Shown here: one piece after another, positions 43,060-51,309 of the stretch
Layout: each line of letters begins with the position of its first letter
How positions within the stretch are numbered: the stretch's first letter is position 1
Origin: Nibribacter ruber
Lineage (GTDB): Bacteria > Bacteroidota > Bacteroidia > Cytophagales > Hymenobacteraceae
Assembly: GCF_009913235.1 (NCBI RefSeq)
Contig: NZ_CP047897.1
Span: 620,001 to 684,000, forward strand
Reading direction: 5' to 3'
Length of the DNA: 64,000 nucleotides
Notes under the pieces: model-generated
What the model was told of the DNA's origin: nothing
Database searches by the model: none
The model's input: the letters and a program-made list of their open reading frames with translations, nothing else
Translations under genes and position numbers: made by a program

Positions 43060-43096
43060 GTTTTTGGCCTATTTTCTAGAAAACTGGCCAAAAACG
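43060..43096. repeat. Palindrome P, copy 19
   Basis: Good copy in the convergent gap with glnA, 10 bp from the conventional terminator. Confidence 0.85.
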
Positions 43097-43106
43097 CTCT
43101 TTTCAT

Positions 43107-43143
43107 AAACAAGAAAGGCGCCACACCGGCGCCTTTCTTGTTT
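43107..43143. terminator. Bidirectional terminator
   Basis: Perfect stem AAACAAGAAAGGCGCC/GGCGCCTTTCTTGTTT with loop ACACC between the convergent genes at 43048 and 43161. Confidence 0.88.
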
Positions 43144-43160
43144 AATTTTGATTAGTGATT

Positions 43161-45353
43161 TTAGTGAGAGAACATCAATTCTCTGTATTTCACCAGTGGC
43201 CACTGCTCATCATCAACAATCAGCTCCAACTTGTCTACGCTACGTCTGATTATGTCAAAAAAGCTAGTCACTTGGTCACAGTACTTGATGGAACGCTCGC
43301 GGGTGTCTTCAATCTTGTTGATTTCCTTGCGGCGCTCAATCATCTGGTCTACGTTAGACTTAATGGTAGTAAGATGCCTAGAAATTGCCTTAATGGTATC
43401 AATGGTTGTCTTGGTGTATTCATCCTCTTCCAGACCAATTTCCCTCAGACCTTTGATGTTCTGCACCAGTTTAGTCTGATAAGCCACCGCCGTAGGAATG
43501 ACGTGGTTCACGGCAAGGTCTCCCATCACCCTAGATTCAATCTGCACGCGCTTCAGGTAGTCTTCTAGCAAGATGTCATGGCGGGCATGGATCTCGCGCT
43601 CACTAAAAATGCCGTGCTTGGTGAACAGCGTAGTGGCTTGTTCGTCTACCCATTTATCCAGAGCCTGCGGCGTGGTTCTGATGTTGCTTAAGCCTCTACG
43701 CTCCGCTTCTTCCTCCCACTCCTTAGAATAGCCGTTTCCTTCAAACCGGATGGCTTTAGAAGAGATCACATACTCGCGCAGCACATCAATAATGGCTACT
43801 TCTTTCTTCTTGCCCTGCTCCATTAAGGCGTCTACGCTGTTCCTGAACTCCATCAACTGGTCGGCGACAATGGCGTTGAGCACGGTCATGGCGTTGGCGC
43901 AGTTGGCAGAAGAACCTACCGCTCTAAACTCAAACTTATTACCGGTAAAGGCAAAAGGCGAGGTACGGTTACGGTCTGTGTTGTCTAGTAAAATTTCCGG
44001 GATCTTGTCTATGCCCAGTTTCAGGTATACGTTGTCGCCTTTGTCCAAAGGAAGTTTAGCGGTACGCTCTAGCTCATCCAGGACTTCGGTCAGTTTCTTG
44101 CCAATGAAGACAGACATGATGGCCGGCGGTGCCTCATTGGCTCCCAGACGGTGATCGTTGCTGGCAGAGGCAATGCTGGCGCGCAACAGGTCAGCGTACC
44201 GATGAACGGCTTTTATGGTGGTGATGAAGAACGTCAGGAACTGCAGGTTTTCTTTTGGTCTGCGGCCCGGGCCTAACAAGTTCACACCAGTATCGGTGCT
44301 CAGGGCCCAGTTATTGTGTTTACCGCTGCCGTTTACGCCTTTGTAAGGTTTCTCATGCAACAATACCTTAAAGTGATGCTTCTCAGCCACGCGGTCCATG
44401 ATGTCCATTAACAGCTGGTTATGGTCAACGGCCAGGTTAGCTTCCTCAAAGGTAGGCGCACACTCAAATTGGTTGGGAGCCACCTCGTTGTGGCGGGTGC
44501 GCAACGGAATTCCCAGCTTATGAGCTTCGGCCTCAAACTCTACCATGAAGGCATGGACCCTGGACGGGATGGCGCCAAAATAGTGGTCTTCCAGCTGCTG
44601 TCCTTTAGCGGGAGCGTGCCCAAATACCGTACGGCCGGTCATTACCAGGTCTGGCCGGGCATCAAATAATGCACGGTCCACCAGGAAATACTCCTGCTCA
44701 ATGCCCAGGGTGGTGGTTACGCGGGTAACGTCTTTGTCAAAATACTGGCAAACCTCCAGGGCGGCGCGCTCTACCAGGTCCAGGCTTTTTAGAAGCGGCG
44801 CCTTAAAGTCAAGGGCTTCACCGGTGTAGGACACGAAGATGGTAGGAATACACAAAGTTTTGGTATCCCCGTTCTCAATGATGAAGGCCGGCGATGTAGG
44901 ATCCCAGGCCGTGTACCCGCGGGCCTCAAACGTATTTCTGATACCACCGCTCGGGAATGAAGAAGCATCAGGCTCCTGCTGTACCAAGGCATTTCCCTTG
45001 AAGGTTTCCAGGGCGCGGCCGTCTGAGGTGATGTCAAAGAAAGAGTCATGCTTCTCGGCGGTCTCACCGGTCAAGGGCTGAAACCAGTGTGTATAGTGGG
45101 TAGCGCCTTTGCTCATGGCCCAGGTGCGCATGGAGGCAGCCACGGCGTCAGCCAGGTTGCGGTCTACCTTAGAGCCGGTTTTAATGGCATACTGCAGGCG
45201 CTTAAAATAGTCACCCGACAGATACGAACGCATGGCATCAATGCCAAACACGTTGGTGCCGTAGTAATCAGAGATTTTAGCGGCCGGAAGCTGCACCTCT
45301 ACAGCTTTCCGTTGGTTCACTAATTCTAGTGCTTTAAAGCGAAGAATGGCCAT
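43161..45353 (-). CDS. glnA: Glutamine synthetase type III
   Basis: A 730-aa type III glutamine synthetase (GlnN class), the ammonia-assimilating form typical of Bacteroidota. The N-terminal region FGIDAMRSYLSGDYFKRL, the ATP/glutamate site segment PYKGVNGSGKHNNWAL and ASNDHRLGANEAPPAI are type III features; length fits this class rather than the 470-aa type I. It should assemble as a dodecamer. The ATG at 45353 gives MAILRFKALELVNQR. A readable promoter and an ACCCC-type operator array lie upstream, consistent with nitrogen-dependent control (inference). Confidence 0.95.
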   Translation of the reverse strand: MAILRFKALELVNQRKAVEVQLPAAKISDYYGTNVFGIDAMRSYLSGDYFKRLQYAIKTGSKVDRNLADAVAASMRTWAMSKGATHYTHWFQPLTGETAEKHDSFFDITSDGRALETFKGNALVQQEPDASSFPSGGIRNTFEARGYTAWDPTSPAFIIENGDTKTLCIPTIFVSYTGEALDFKAPLLKSLDLVERAALEVCQYFDKDVTRVTTTLGIEQEYFLVDRALFDARPDLVMTGRTVFGHAPAKGQQLEDHYFGAIPSRVHAFMVEFEAEAHKLGIPLRTRHNEVAPNQFECAPTFEEANLAVDHNQLLMDIMDRVAEKHHFKVLLHEKPYKGVNGSGKHNNWALSTDTGVNLLGPGRRPKENLQFLTFFITTIKAVHRYADLLRASIASASNDHRLGANEAPPAIMSVFIGKKLTEVLDELERTAKLPLDKGDNVYLKLGIDKIPEILLDNTDRNRTSPFAFTGNKFEFRAVGSSANCANAMTVLNAIVADQLMEFRNSVDALMEQGKKKEVAIIDVLREYVISSKAIRFEGNGYSKEWEEEAERRGLSNIRTTPQALDKWVDEQATTLFTKHGIFSEREIHARHDILLEDYLKRVQIESRVMGDLAVNHVIPTAVAYQTKLVQNIKGLREIGLEEDEYTKTTIDTIKAISRHLTTIKSNVDQMIERRKEINKIEDTRERSIKYCDQVTSFFDIIRRSVDKLELIVDDEQWPLVKYRELMFSH

Positions 45354-45381
45354 GGTTTTTGGGTTTGAGTGATGGACGAGG

Positions 45382-45411
45382 TAAAATTACAATCTAATCT
45401 TGCATTTGCAA
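45382..45411 (-). promoter_or_regulatory. glnA promoter
   Basis: On the minus strand TTG (45409-45411), 19 bp, then TAATTTTA (45382-45389), a one-mismatch -7 box with correct spacing; transcription should start near 45375. Confidence 0.5.
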
Positions 45412-45413
45412 CT

Positions 45414-45545
45414 ACACCCCTTAAAATTTATAGGGGTGTTACTACAAAAACACTAAAAGGTTTGATGACCCCTATATAAAACTAGGGTGCAAAATTAAAA
45501 TTTACTACATTTTAGATTAATACCCCCTTAATTTTGACACCCCTT
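45414..45545. promoter_or_regulatory. ACCCC/GGGGT operator-like array between glnA and the sulfatase gene
   Basis: A perfect dyad ACACCCCT-N10-AGGGGTGT (45414-45439) ends 3 bp from the glnA -33 element. A second dyad, ACCCCTA...TAGGGT, lies at 45468-45488. A direct pair ACCCCCTT/ACCCCTT at 45522-45545 lies about 55 bp before the other gene's expected transcript start. It looks like an activator-binding array; the regulator is unknown. Confidence 0.55.
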
Positions 45546-45574
45546 GTCTTTCTTCCTTTCCTCATGAATACAAG

Positions 45575-45582
45575 TATATTTG
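45575..45582 (+). promoter_or_regulatory. -7 promoter box of the sulfatase-family gene
   Basis: TATATTTG, an exact TAnnTTTG, ending 4 bp before the GTG start. If used, the mRNA would be nearly leaderless. Confidence 0.45.
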
Positions 45583-45586
45583 CTCT

Positions 45587-47431
45587 GTGAAACGCATTTT
45601 GTATAGAACTTTTTCCTACCTGTTCTTCTGGACGATCCTGTTTCAGGTGGCGCGGGTAATTTTCTTAGTCTACCATTCTACTAAAACAGCTTCGCTTTCC
45701 CTTGGAGAGACTTTCAAAGTAGCTGCTTATGGCTTTAGAATGGACATTTCTTTTGCCGCTTATCTGAGCGCTCTGCCGTTTTTGTTCTTTCTCCTGGAGG
45801 TGGCCTTTAGAAAGACTATCTGGCTGAAGGTAATCAGGGTCTACACCTTTATATTAATTCCTTTATTGTTATTGCTTACCACCATGGACCTGGAGCTGTA
45901 TGCGGCCTGGGGCTTTAGGCTGGATGCTACTCCTCTACAATACCTCAATACCCCTGCCGAGATGATGGCTTCTGCGGGTTCTGCGCCTGTAGCTCTTTTG
46001 ACCCTGCAGTACCTCTTTTTTGTAGCCTTGGCCATCTGGGTCTTCAGAAAACTAAGCCGCACTTGGCAGGCAAGCCCGCATCACCGGCAGCATCTGGTAG
46101 CGGAACTGGGGCTGAGCGTGTTTTTGGTGGCTTTCTTGATTTTACCCATCCGGGGAGGTTGGCAGCAGATTCCTTTAAACCAAAGCGACGTTTATTTCTC
46201 CCAGAACATGTTTGCCAACCACGCTGGCGTCAACGTGCCCTGGAACGTCATGCAATCCCTGCTACGCAAAAGCTATAACACCAAAAACCCGTATGAGTAC
46301 CTGGAGGCAGATAAGGCCAGAGCCCTGGTGCAGGACTTGTATCATCCTAAAAGTGATTCCATCCCCTCTCTGCTGAAGGTGAAGAAGCCCAACGTCCTCT
46401 TTATCATATTAGAGAGCTACACGGCTAAATTAATAGGTCCCTTGGGCGGACCGCCAGACGTAACGCCTAACCTGAACGCGCTGGCCAAAGAAGGCATCCT
46501 CTTTTCTAATATTTATGCATCTGGTGACCGAAGCGAGAAAGGCATGGTGGCCTTGTTGAGTGGCTATCCCGTGCAAACCACCACCTCCATCATCAAAACA
46601 CCTAAGAAAACCGAGCGCCTGCCGCAGTTAGCCAAAGACCTGAAGAAGGCGGGCTATTACACCAGCTATTATTACGGCGGTGAACTAGCCTTTGCTAACA
46701 TTAAATCCTTTCTGGTGAATGGCGGCTATGATCGGCTTGTTGACAAGAGTGATTTTCCGGCCGAGTCTTACAATTCAAAATGGGGAGCCCATGACCATAT
46801 TCTGTTGGACCGGGTGCAGAAAGACCTGAAAGAAATGCCTTCGCCGTTCCTGATGACGGTCTTTACCCTGAGTAGCCACGAGCCCTATGAAGTGCCCATG
46901 CCTACCAAATTTAAAGGCACCGACGAGGAAACCCAATTCAAAAACGCCTTCCATTACACAGACTGGGCCTTGGGACAATTCTTCAAAGAGGCAAAAAAAC
47001 AGCCCTGGTGGCAAAACACGCTGGTGGTCCTGGTAGCAGATCATGGTCACCTGTTCCCCGGCCGTGATGCCAACGATGCCCCCAGCAAGTTTAGGATTCC
47101 TTTGATGATGGTGGGCGGCGCGCTGGCCGTACAAGACAAGGTCATCTCCACCATCGGCTCCCAGACGGATCTGGTGCCCACTCTTTTACAGCAAATGGGT
47201 CTGCCTACTGCTCATTACGCCTGGAGCAAAAACCTGCTGGACGCCAAGGCCACTCCGTTTGCCTTTTATGTGTTCAATGACGGATTTGGCATGATTACCC
47301 CAGACGGCGCGCTCACCTTTGACAACGTTTCTAAAAAGCCCATCCAGCGCGACAGCAGTGTGACAGACCGACAGGTAGACCAAGGGAAAGCCTACATGCA
47401 AACCAGCTTTGAAGATTTCCTCAGGAAATAG
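45587..47431 (+). CDS. LTA synthase-like sulfatase-fold membrane protein
   Basis: A 614-aa inner-membrane enzyme with about five N-terminal helices (residues 1-170) and a periplasmic alkaline-phosphatase-superfamily domain. The catalytic region reads NVLFIILESYTAK, then SGDRSEKGMVALLSGYP (nucleophile probably the Ser or Thr of this segment) and VVLVADHGHLFPG with metal ligands. It resembles lipoteichoic acid synthase and phosphoglycerol transferases; in Gram-negatives such proteins transfer phospho-head-groups to envelope glycans or lipids. Start is GTG 45587 (MKRILYRTFSYLF). The exact product is unknown. Confidence 0.87.
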   Translation: MKRILYRTFSYLFFWTILFQVARVIFLVYHSTKTASLSLGETFKVAAYGFRMDISFAAYLSALPFLFFLLEVAFRKTIWLKVIRVYTFILIPLLLLLTTMDLELYAAWGFRLDATPLQYLNTPAEMMASAGSAPVALLTLQYLFFVALAIWVFRKLSRTWQASPHHRQHLVAELGLSVFLVAFLILPIRGGWQQIPLNQSDVYFSQNMFANHAGVNVPWNVMQSLLRKSYNTKNPYEYLEADKARALVQDLYHPKSDSIPSLLKVKKPNVLFIILESYTAKLIGPLGGPPDVTPNLNALAKEGILFSNIYASGDRSEKGMVALLSGYPVQTTTSIIKTPKKTERLPQLAKDLKKAGYYTSYYYGGELAFANIKSFLVNGGYDRLVDKSDFPAESYNSKWGAHDHILLDRVQKDLKEMPSPFLMTVFTLSSHEPYEVPMPTKFKGTDEETQFKNAFHYTDWALGQFFKEAKKQPWWQNTLVVLVADHGHLFPGRDANDAPSKFRIPLMMVGGALAVQDKVISTIGSQTDLVPTLLQQMGLPTAHYAWSKNLLDAKATPFAFYVFNDGFGMITPDGALTFDNVSKKPIQRDSSVTDRQVDQGKAYMQTSFEDFLRK

Positions 47432-47446
47432 TTTTTGAACCTAAAC

Positions 47447-47484
47447 CGTTTTTAGCCTCGTTTCCAGAAAACAGGCTATAAACG
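47447..47484. repeat. Palindrome P, copy 20
   Basis: Good copy between the sulfatase stop and the mtaB promoter. Confidence 0.8.
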
Positions 47485-47512
47485 GTCGTTGGGCTTTTGC
47501 TTTGAATCTCCG

Positions 47513-47520
47513 TATCTTTG
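47513..47520 (+). promoter_or_regulatory. -7 promoter box of mtaB
   Basis: TATCTTTG, an exact TAnnTTTG, 10 bp before the ATG at 47531, with a TTGG about 20 bp upstream. It rules out the longer frame from 47489. Confidence 0.6.
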
Positions 47521-47530
47521 CCCCCTGATT

Positions 47531-48850
47531 ATGAAAAAGGTAGCATTTTATACACTGGGCTGTAAACTGAATTTTTCTGAGACTTCTACCCTGTCCCGGA
47601 TTTTTCAGGAGCGCGGTTTTGAGAAGGTGGAGTTTACGGACACCCCAGATATTTTTGTCATCAACACCTGCTCTGTCACAGACAATGCAGACAAGAAATG
47701 CCGCAAGGTGGTCAAGGAAGCGCTCAAGCACTCCCCCAACGCTTTTGTGACCATAGTGGGTTGCTATGCGCAGCTCAAGCCTCAGGAAATCTCTGAAATT
47801 CCTGGCGTAGATGCTGTATTGGGAGCCGCAGAGAAATTCCAGCTGGTAGACATTCTGGAAGGCTTTGTGAAAACCGGCAAGCCGCAGGTACATGCCAGCC
47901 CGGTGTCAGAAGCCAATATCTTTGTCAATGCTTACTCCTTCGGCGATCGTACTAGAACATTTCTAAAAGTTCAGGACGGCTGTGACTACTCGTGCACGTT
48001 CTGTACCATTCCGCAGGCGCGTGGCAAAAGCCGGAGCAATACCATAGCCAAAGTAGTGCAGGAGGCCGTGGAGATAGGGAACTCTGGGGTAAAAGAGATT
48101 GTGCTGACGGGCGTGAACACTGGTGACTTCGGGTTGCAGGAGGGCGTGCGCGTTGAGAACTTCTTCCAGTTGGTGCAAGAACTGGACAAGGTGGAGAACG
48201 TGAACCGCTTTAGAATTTCATCCATTGAGCCCAACCTGCTAAGTGAGGACATCATCAACTTTGTAGCGGCCTCTAATAGATTCATGCCGCACTTTCACGT
48301 GCCCTTGCAGTCTGGCAGTAACAAGATTTTGAAACTCATGCGCCGCCGCTACCTACGCGAGCTGTATGCCCAGCGCGTTGACTGGATCAAAGCCGCCATG
48401 CCGCACGCGTGTATTGGCGTGGATGTGATTGTGGGCTTCCCGGGTGAGACCGAAGAGGATTTCCTGGAGACCTACAACTTCCTGAACGACCTCAACATCA
48501 GTTATCTGCATGTATTCCCGTATTCTGAACGCGCCAACACCTCGGCCATTGAATTACCAGGCACCGTTCCGCAGAAAATAAGAAACCAGCGCGCCGACAT
48601 GCTCAGAATCCTTTCAGAGAAAAAGAAGCGCGCCTTTTATGAAAGCCAGATTGGCTATGAAGGCAAGGTCTTGTTTGAAGCAGATATTACTGACGGCTAC
48701 ATGGAAGGCTTCACGGAGAACTACGTGCGCGTAGTGGCTAAATATGACCCGGTCCTGGTCAATGAAGAAAAGCACGTGCGCCTTACCAGCATCACCCCCG
48801 CCGGCCTCATGGAAGCCGAAGAAACCTTTGCCGAGTATCTGGCCCACTAA
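47531..48850 (+). CDS. mtaB: tRNA t6A37 methylthiotransferase MtaB
   Basis: A 439-aa radical-SAM enzyme that adds a methylthio group to t6A37 of ANN-decoding tRNAs. The N-terminal MTTase domain has TLGCKLNFSE, NTCSVT and VGCYAQ, giving the three cysteines of the auxiliary cluster. The radical-SAM motif CDYSCTFCTIP supplies the CxxxCxxC cluster. A TRAM-like region ends the protein. Start ATG 47531 (MKKVAFYTLGCK) is fixed by the promoter box just upstream. A terminator follows 27 bp after the stop. miaE, another tRNA-37 modification gene, is 12 kb away. Confidence 0.94.
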   Translation: MKKVAFYTLGCKLNFSETSTLSRIFQERGFEKVEFTDTPDIFVINTCSVTDNADKKCRKVVKEALKHSPNAFVTIVGCYAQLKPQEISEIPGVDAVLGAAEKFQLVDILEGFVKTGKPQVHASPVSEANIFVNAYSFGDRTRTFLKVQDGCDYSCTFCTIPQARGKSRSNTIAKVVQEAVEIGNSGVKEIVLTGVNTGDFGLQEGVRVENFFQLVQELDKVENVNRFRISSIEPNLLSEDIINFVAASNRFMPHFHVPLQSGSNKILKLMRRRYLRELYAQRVDWIKAAMPHACIGVDVIVGFPGETEEDFLETYNFLNDLNISYLHVFPYSERANTSAIELPGTVPQKIRNQRADMLRILSEKKKRAFYESQIGYEGKVLFEADITDGYMEGFTENYVRVVAKYDPVLVNEEKHVRLTSITPAGLMEAEETFAEYLAH

Positions 48851-48877
48851 GAGAAATAATAAAAAGAGAAGTGATAG

Positions 48878-48911
48878 AAAGCCCCATTTTTAATTTGAAA
48901 TGGGGCTTTTT
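48878..48911 (+). terminator. Terminator of mtaB
   Basis: Stem AAAGCCCCATTT/AAATGGGGCTTT followed by a T-run. Confidence 0.85.
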
Positions 48912-48928
48912 CATGGTTTAAAATAAAA

Positions 48929-48986
48929 TGTAAAGCTAATTTGACATTTGTAAAGTTTAGTTTACATTTGACAAACAAACTTTACA
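48929..48986. promoter_or_regulatory. Four-half-site dyad operator of the membrane/HTH pair
   Basis: Half-sites TGTAAA at 48929 and 48949 and TTTACA at 48961 and 48981. Inner and outer pairs share exactly the same centre (48957.5), and adjacent same-orientation half-sites are 20 bp apart, two helical turns. The last half-site ends 4 bp before the ATG at 48991, fitting autorepression by the HTH protein encoded downstream. Confidence 0.65.
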
Positions 48987-48990
48987 TCTT

Positions 48991-49479
48991 ATGAAAACAC
49001 GTTATCTTTTCCCGCATCGGTTTAAGAAACTGGGCTGGCTCATCCTGATTCCTTCCCTGGTCCTCGGCTTATTATTAACAAATGAGGTAATTTCCTTTCC
49101 TTGGCTAGACTTGAATGTTTTTGCCTTATATGACCCAGCCATGCTTGGTGAAAAAACTGCCACGAAAGAAGTCTTCGAGATTATGGAAAACAACCTGGCT
49201 GATGAGATTATTTCCTGCCTTCTGATTGTGAGTACGCTGTTGGTGGCTTGTTCAGAGGTAAAAGAAGAAGATGAGTACAGTGCCAAACTTCGGTTAGAAT
49301 CCTTGCTCTGGGCTACGTATGTAAATGCCGGAATCCTTATTTTCTGTATTCTCTTTATCTACGGCTTGGGCTTTTACCAAGTAATGGTCTACAACCTGTT
49401 CACGCTGATGCTTCTCTTTCTCATGAGGTTTCACCTGGTTTTGTACAGAGCCTCTAAAATGTCTGGAAATGAAGAATAA
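48991..49479 (+). CDS. Four-helix membrane protein paired with an HTH regulator
   Basis: A 162-aa protein with about four hydrophobic segments (residues 15-33, 65-82, 108-128 and 133-152) and an acidic loop between helices 2 and 3 (EVKEEDEYSAK). I do not recognise a named family, but the arrangement of a small membrane protein overlapped by a small XRE-type HTH gene is a recurring bacterial pair (inference). Its end overlaps the start of the HTH gene by 11 bp. A symmetric operator covers its promoter region. Confidence 0.7.
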   Translation: MKTRYLFPHRFKKLGWLILIPSLVLGLLLTNEVISFPWLDLNVFALYDPAMLGEKTATKEVFEIMENNLADEIISCLLIVSTLLVACSEVKEEDEYSAKLRLESLLWATYVNAGILIFCILFIYGLGFYQVMVYNLFTLMLLFLMRFHLVLYRASKMSGNEE

Positions 49480-49669
49480 CGTGCGCAATGAACGGGTGGC
49501 CCTTAAACTCACGCAGGAAGACCTGGCCAAAAAAATAGGCGTTAGTAGGCAGACCATCAATGCCATGGAAACCAACCGCTACATTCCCTCTACCGTGCTG
49601 GCCTTGAAAGTAGCTCAAGTCTTGAATAAGAAAATAGAGGAGCTTTTCATGCTGGAAGAAACGGATTGA
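49469..49669 (+). CDS. XRE-type HTH regulator, 66 aa
   Basis: A 66-aa stand-alone helix-turn-helix protein of the Cro/YozG type. LTQEDLAKKIGVSRQTINAME is the DNA-binding helix-turn-helix, followed by the dimer helix VLALKVAQVLNKKIEELF. The ATG at 49469 lies within the end of the membrane protein gene, implying translational coupling. It is the natural candidate to bind the TGTAAA dyad upstream of the operon. No toxin partner is evident, so it is not a clear toxin-antitoxin system. Confidence 0.9.
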   Translation: MKNNVRNERVALKLTQEDLAKKIGVSRQTINAMETNRYIPSTVLALKVAQVLNKKIEELFMLEETD

Positions 49670-49725
49670 ATCACCTTCTGGAAGTTTTCCGTCTGATGTA
49701 GAATTTGAACAGTTTACTTTTTACC

Positions 49726-49763
49726 CGTTTTTAGGCTGTTTTCCAGAAAATAGCCCAAAAACG
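49726..49763. repeat. Palindrome P, copy 21
   Basis: Good copy in the convergent HTH/BASS gap. No conventional terminator is seen in this gap, so P may be the only 3'-end element. Confidence 0.85.
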
Positions 49764-49791
49764 GCTTTCAACCAGGATTTGAAACTGTGGC

Positions 49792-50808
49792 TTATTTCCG
49801 GGCCAGTCGCTGCGCCAGAATGCTGGCAATGATCAGTTGCAGGGCGTGATATAACATGAGCGGCAACAGGATGATGCCCACCGAGGCAGCTCCTGGAAAA
49901 ATGACTTTGGACATGACGGTGCCATGCACCAGTGACTTTTTGGAGCCGCAGAACATGGCCGTGATGGAGTTTTCGCGATTAAACCCAAATAGTTTACTCA
50001 CCCACTGCAACAATCCAAACACCACAAAAAACAAAACGACCATGGCCAGTCCCAGCAACACCAGGTTCCAGGTACTAAGGCTGGCAAACAGCTTCTGTTG
50101 GAACGAGTCACAAAAGCTGGCATAGACAATGAGCAGAATGATGCTCTGGTCGAAGAGCTTCAGACGGGCTTTGTACCGTTCAGCCAGTGCCCCGAACTTA
50201 TGATGCAGCAAAATTCCCAGTGTGACGGGGAGCACCACCTGCAAGAGCAACTTGAGGATAATCTGGCCCAGGTCCATGCTGCCGGCGACGCTGGTGGTCA
50301 TAAACAGGCTCATCCAGAATGGCGTGAGAAAAACGCCCAGCAGGCTGGAAATACTGGCATTGAAGATGGCCGCCGGAATGTTACCTCCCCCAATAGACAC
50401 CATCACCATCGAGGAAGAAACTGTGGAAGGCAAGGCCGCCACGTAAAAAATGCCCACCCACAGCATGGGGTCACTGGTGGCCGGCAACAGAAGATACGCT
50501 CCATACACCACCACCGGAAACAACAGAAACGTACCCATCTGCACCACCACGTGCAAGCGCCAATCCTTTAGGCCTTCGCGCAACTTGGAAGGACTCAACC
50601 GCAATCCGTAGAAAAAGAAAATCAGAGAAACGCCATACGATGTGATTGCCTCCAAAGGCAAAGGTCCACCCTCCGCTCCCAGCGCCGGCTGCAAGTACGC
50701 CAAGAGAATGGCTACCAGAATACCGATCAGAAACGCATCTAAGCCAATTTTCTTAAGAAAAGACCTGGGTACCGCTTGGGGAGTTAGAGAAGGTTCTTGG
50801 TAGGACAT
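49792..50808 (-). CDS. Bile acid:sodium symporter family transporter (YfeH-like)
   Basis: A 338-aa inner-membrane protein of the BASS family (YfeH/SBF_like branch) with about nine to ten helices. Characteristic stretches are ALPSTVSSSMVMVSIGGGN and FCGSKKSLVHGTVMSKVIFP, the two crossover regions that form the sodium/substrate site in this family. ATG 50808 (MSYQEPSLTPQ) is preferred; a longer frame begins inside a probable promoter box (CATCTTTG on the minus strand near 50850). The transported solute is unknown. Confidence 0.88.
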   Translation of the reverse strand: MSYQEPSLTPQAVPRSFLKKIGLDAFLIGILVAILLAYLQPALGAEGGPLPLEAITSYGVSLIFFFYGLRLSPSKLREGLKDWRLHVVVQMGTFLLFPVVVYGAYLLLPATSDPMLWVGIFYVAALPSTVSSSMVMVSIGGGNIPAAIFNASISSLLGVFLTPFWMSLFMTTSVAGSMDLGQIILKLLLQVVLPVTLGILLHHKFGALAERYKARLKLFDQSIILLIVYASFCDSFQQKLFASLSTWNLVLLGLAMVVLFFVVFGLLQWVSKLFGFNRENSITAMFCGSKKSLVHGTVMSKVIFPGAASVGIILLPLMLYHALQLIIASILAQRLARK

Positions 50809-50950
50809 AGACGGATGCACGGGAAATTTTCTTCCTACGAGCAAAGATGCAGGGAAGTCAGGTCACTTTCAAAAATCTCCGCCGCCGGGTTTAGGGTCTC
50901 CCCTATTAAACATTGATAAAACCATCCTGTATACCGACGAGTGGACTATT

Positions 50951-50988
50951 CGTTTTTGGCTTGTTTTCTGGAAAAGAGGCTAAAAACG
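50951..50988. repeat. Palindrome P, copy 22
   Basis: Very good copy (arms with few changes) in the 500-bp divergent gap between BASS and the first receptor gene. Confidence 0.85.
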
Positions 50989-51064
50989 GCCTCAGGGTAT
51001 TGTTGGCCAGTAACATATATAAAAATCTATCATGGCAGAAGCTTACTGTTCTTTTTCGGGCAAC

Positions 51065-51086
51065 GAGTGTTCGACAGCGGACACTC
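51065..51086. promoter_or_regulatory. Dyad GAGTGT...ACACTC upstream of the first receptor gene
   Basis: Arms GAGTGT and ACACTC with inner CG/CG pairs around ACAG. It is a possible operator or small hairpin in the 500-bp gap; the rest of the gap (50989-51300) shows nothing I can name. Confidence 0.3.
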
Positions 51087-51309
51087 CTCTAACAGAAGAA
51101 TAATATTAAAATACTTGTTTTCAATTGGTTAGCCAATGTATTATTGCTTGGCAATGCTTTTGAGTAGAGCGCATGAATGGTGGCGATAAGCTAGCTGCAG
51201 GTACAGAGAAAATTTTCAGGGCCAAGCAACCAAAGACCTTGGCTTTACATCTATGGATTGTCTGCGCCCCGCTTAGCACCCATTACTCATTTTGCATTGT
51301 ATCCATTCT

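Noticed and set aside
49469-49669. Toxin-antitoxin pair made by the membrane protein and HTH protein
   Set aside because: The upstream protein is a multi-helix membrane protein without toxin features; a regulator/membrane partner pair is simpler.
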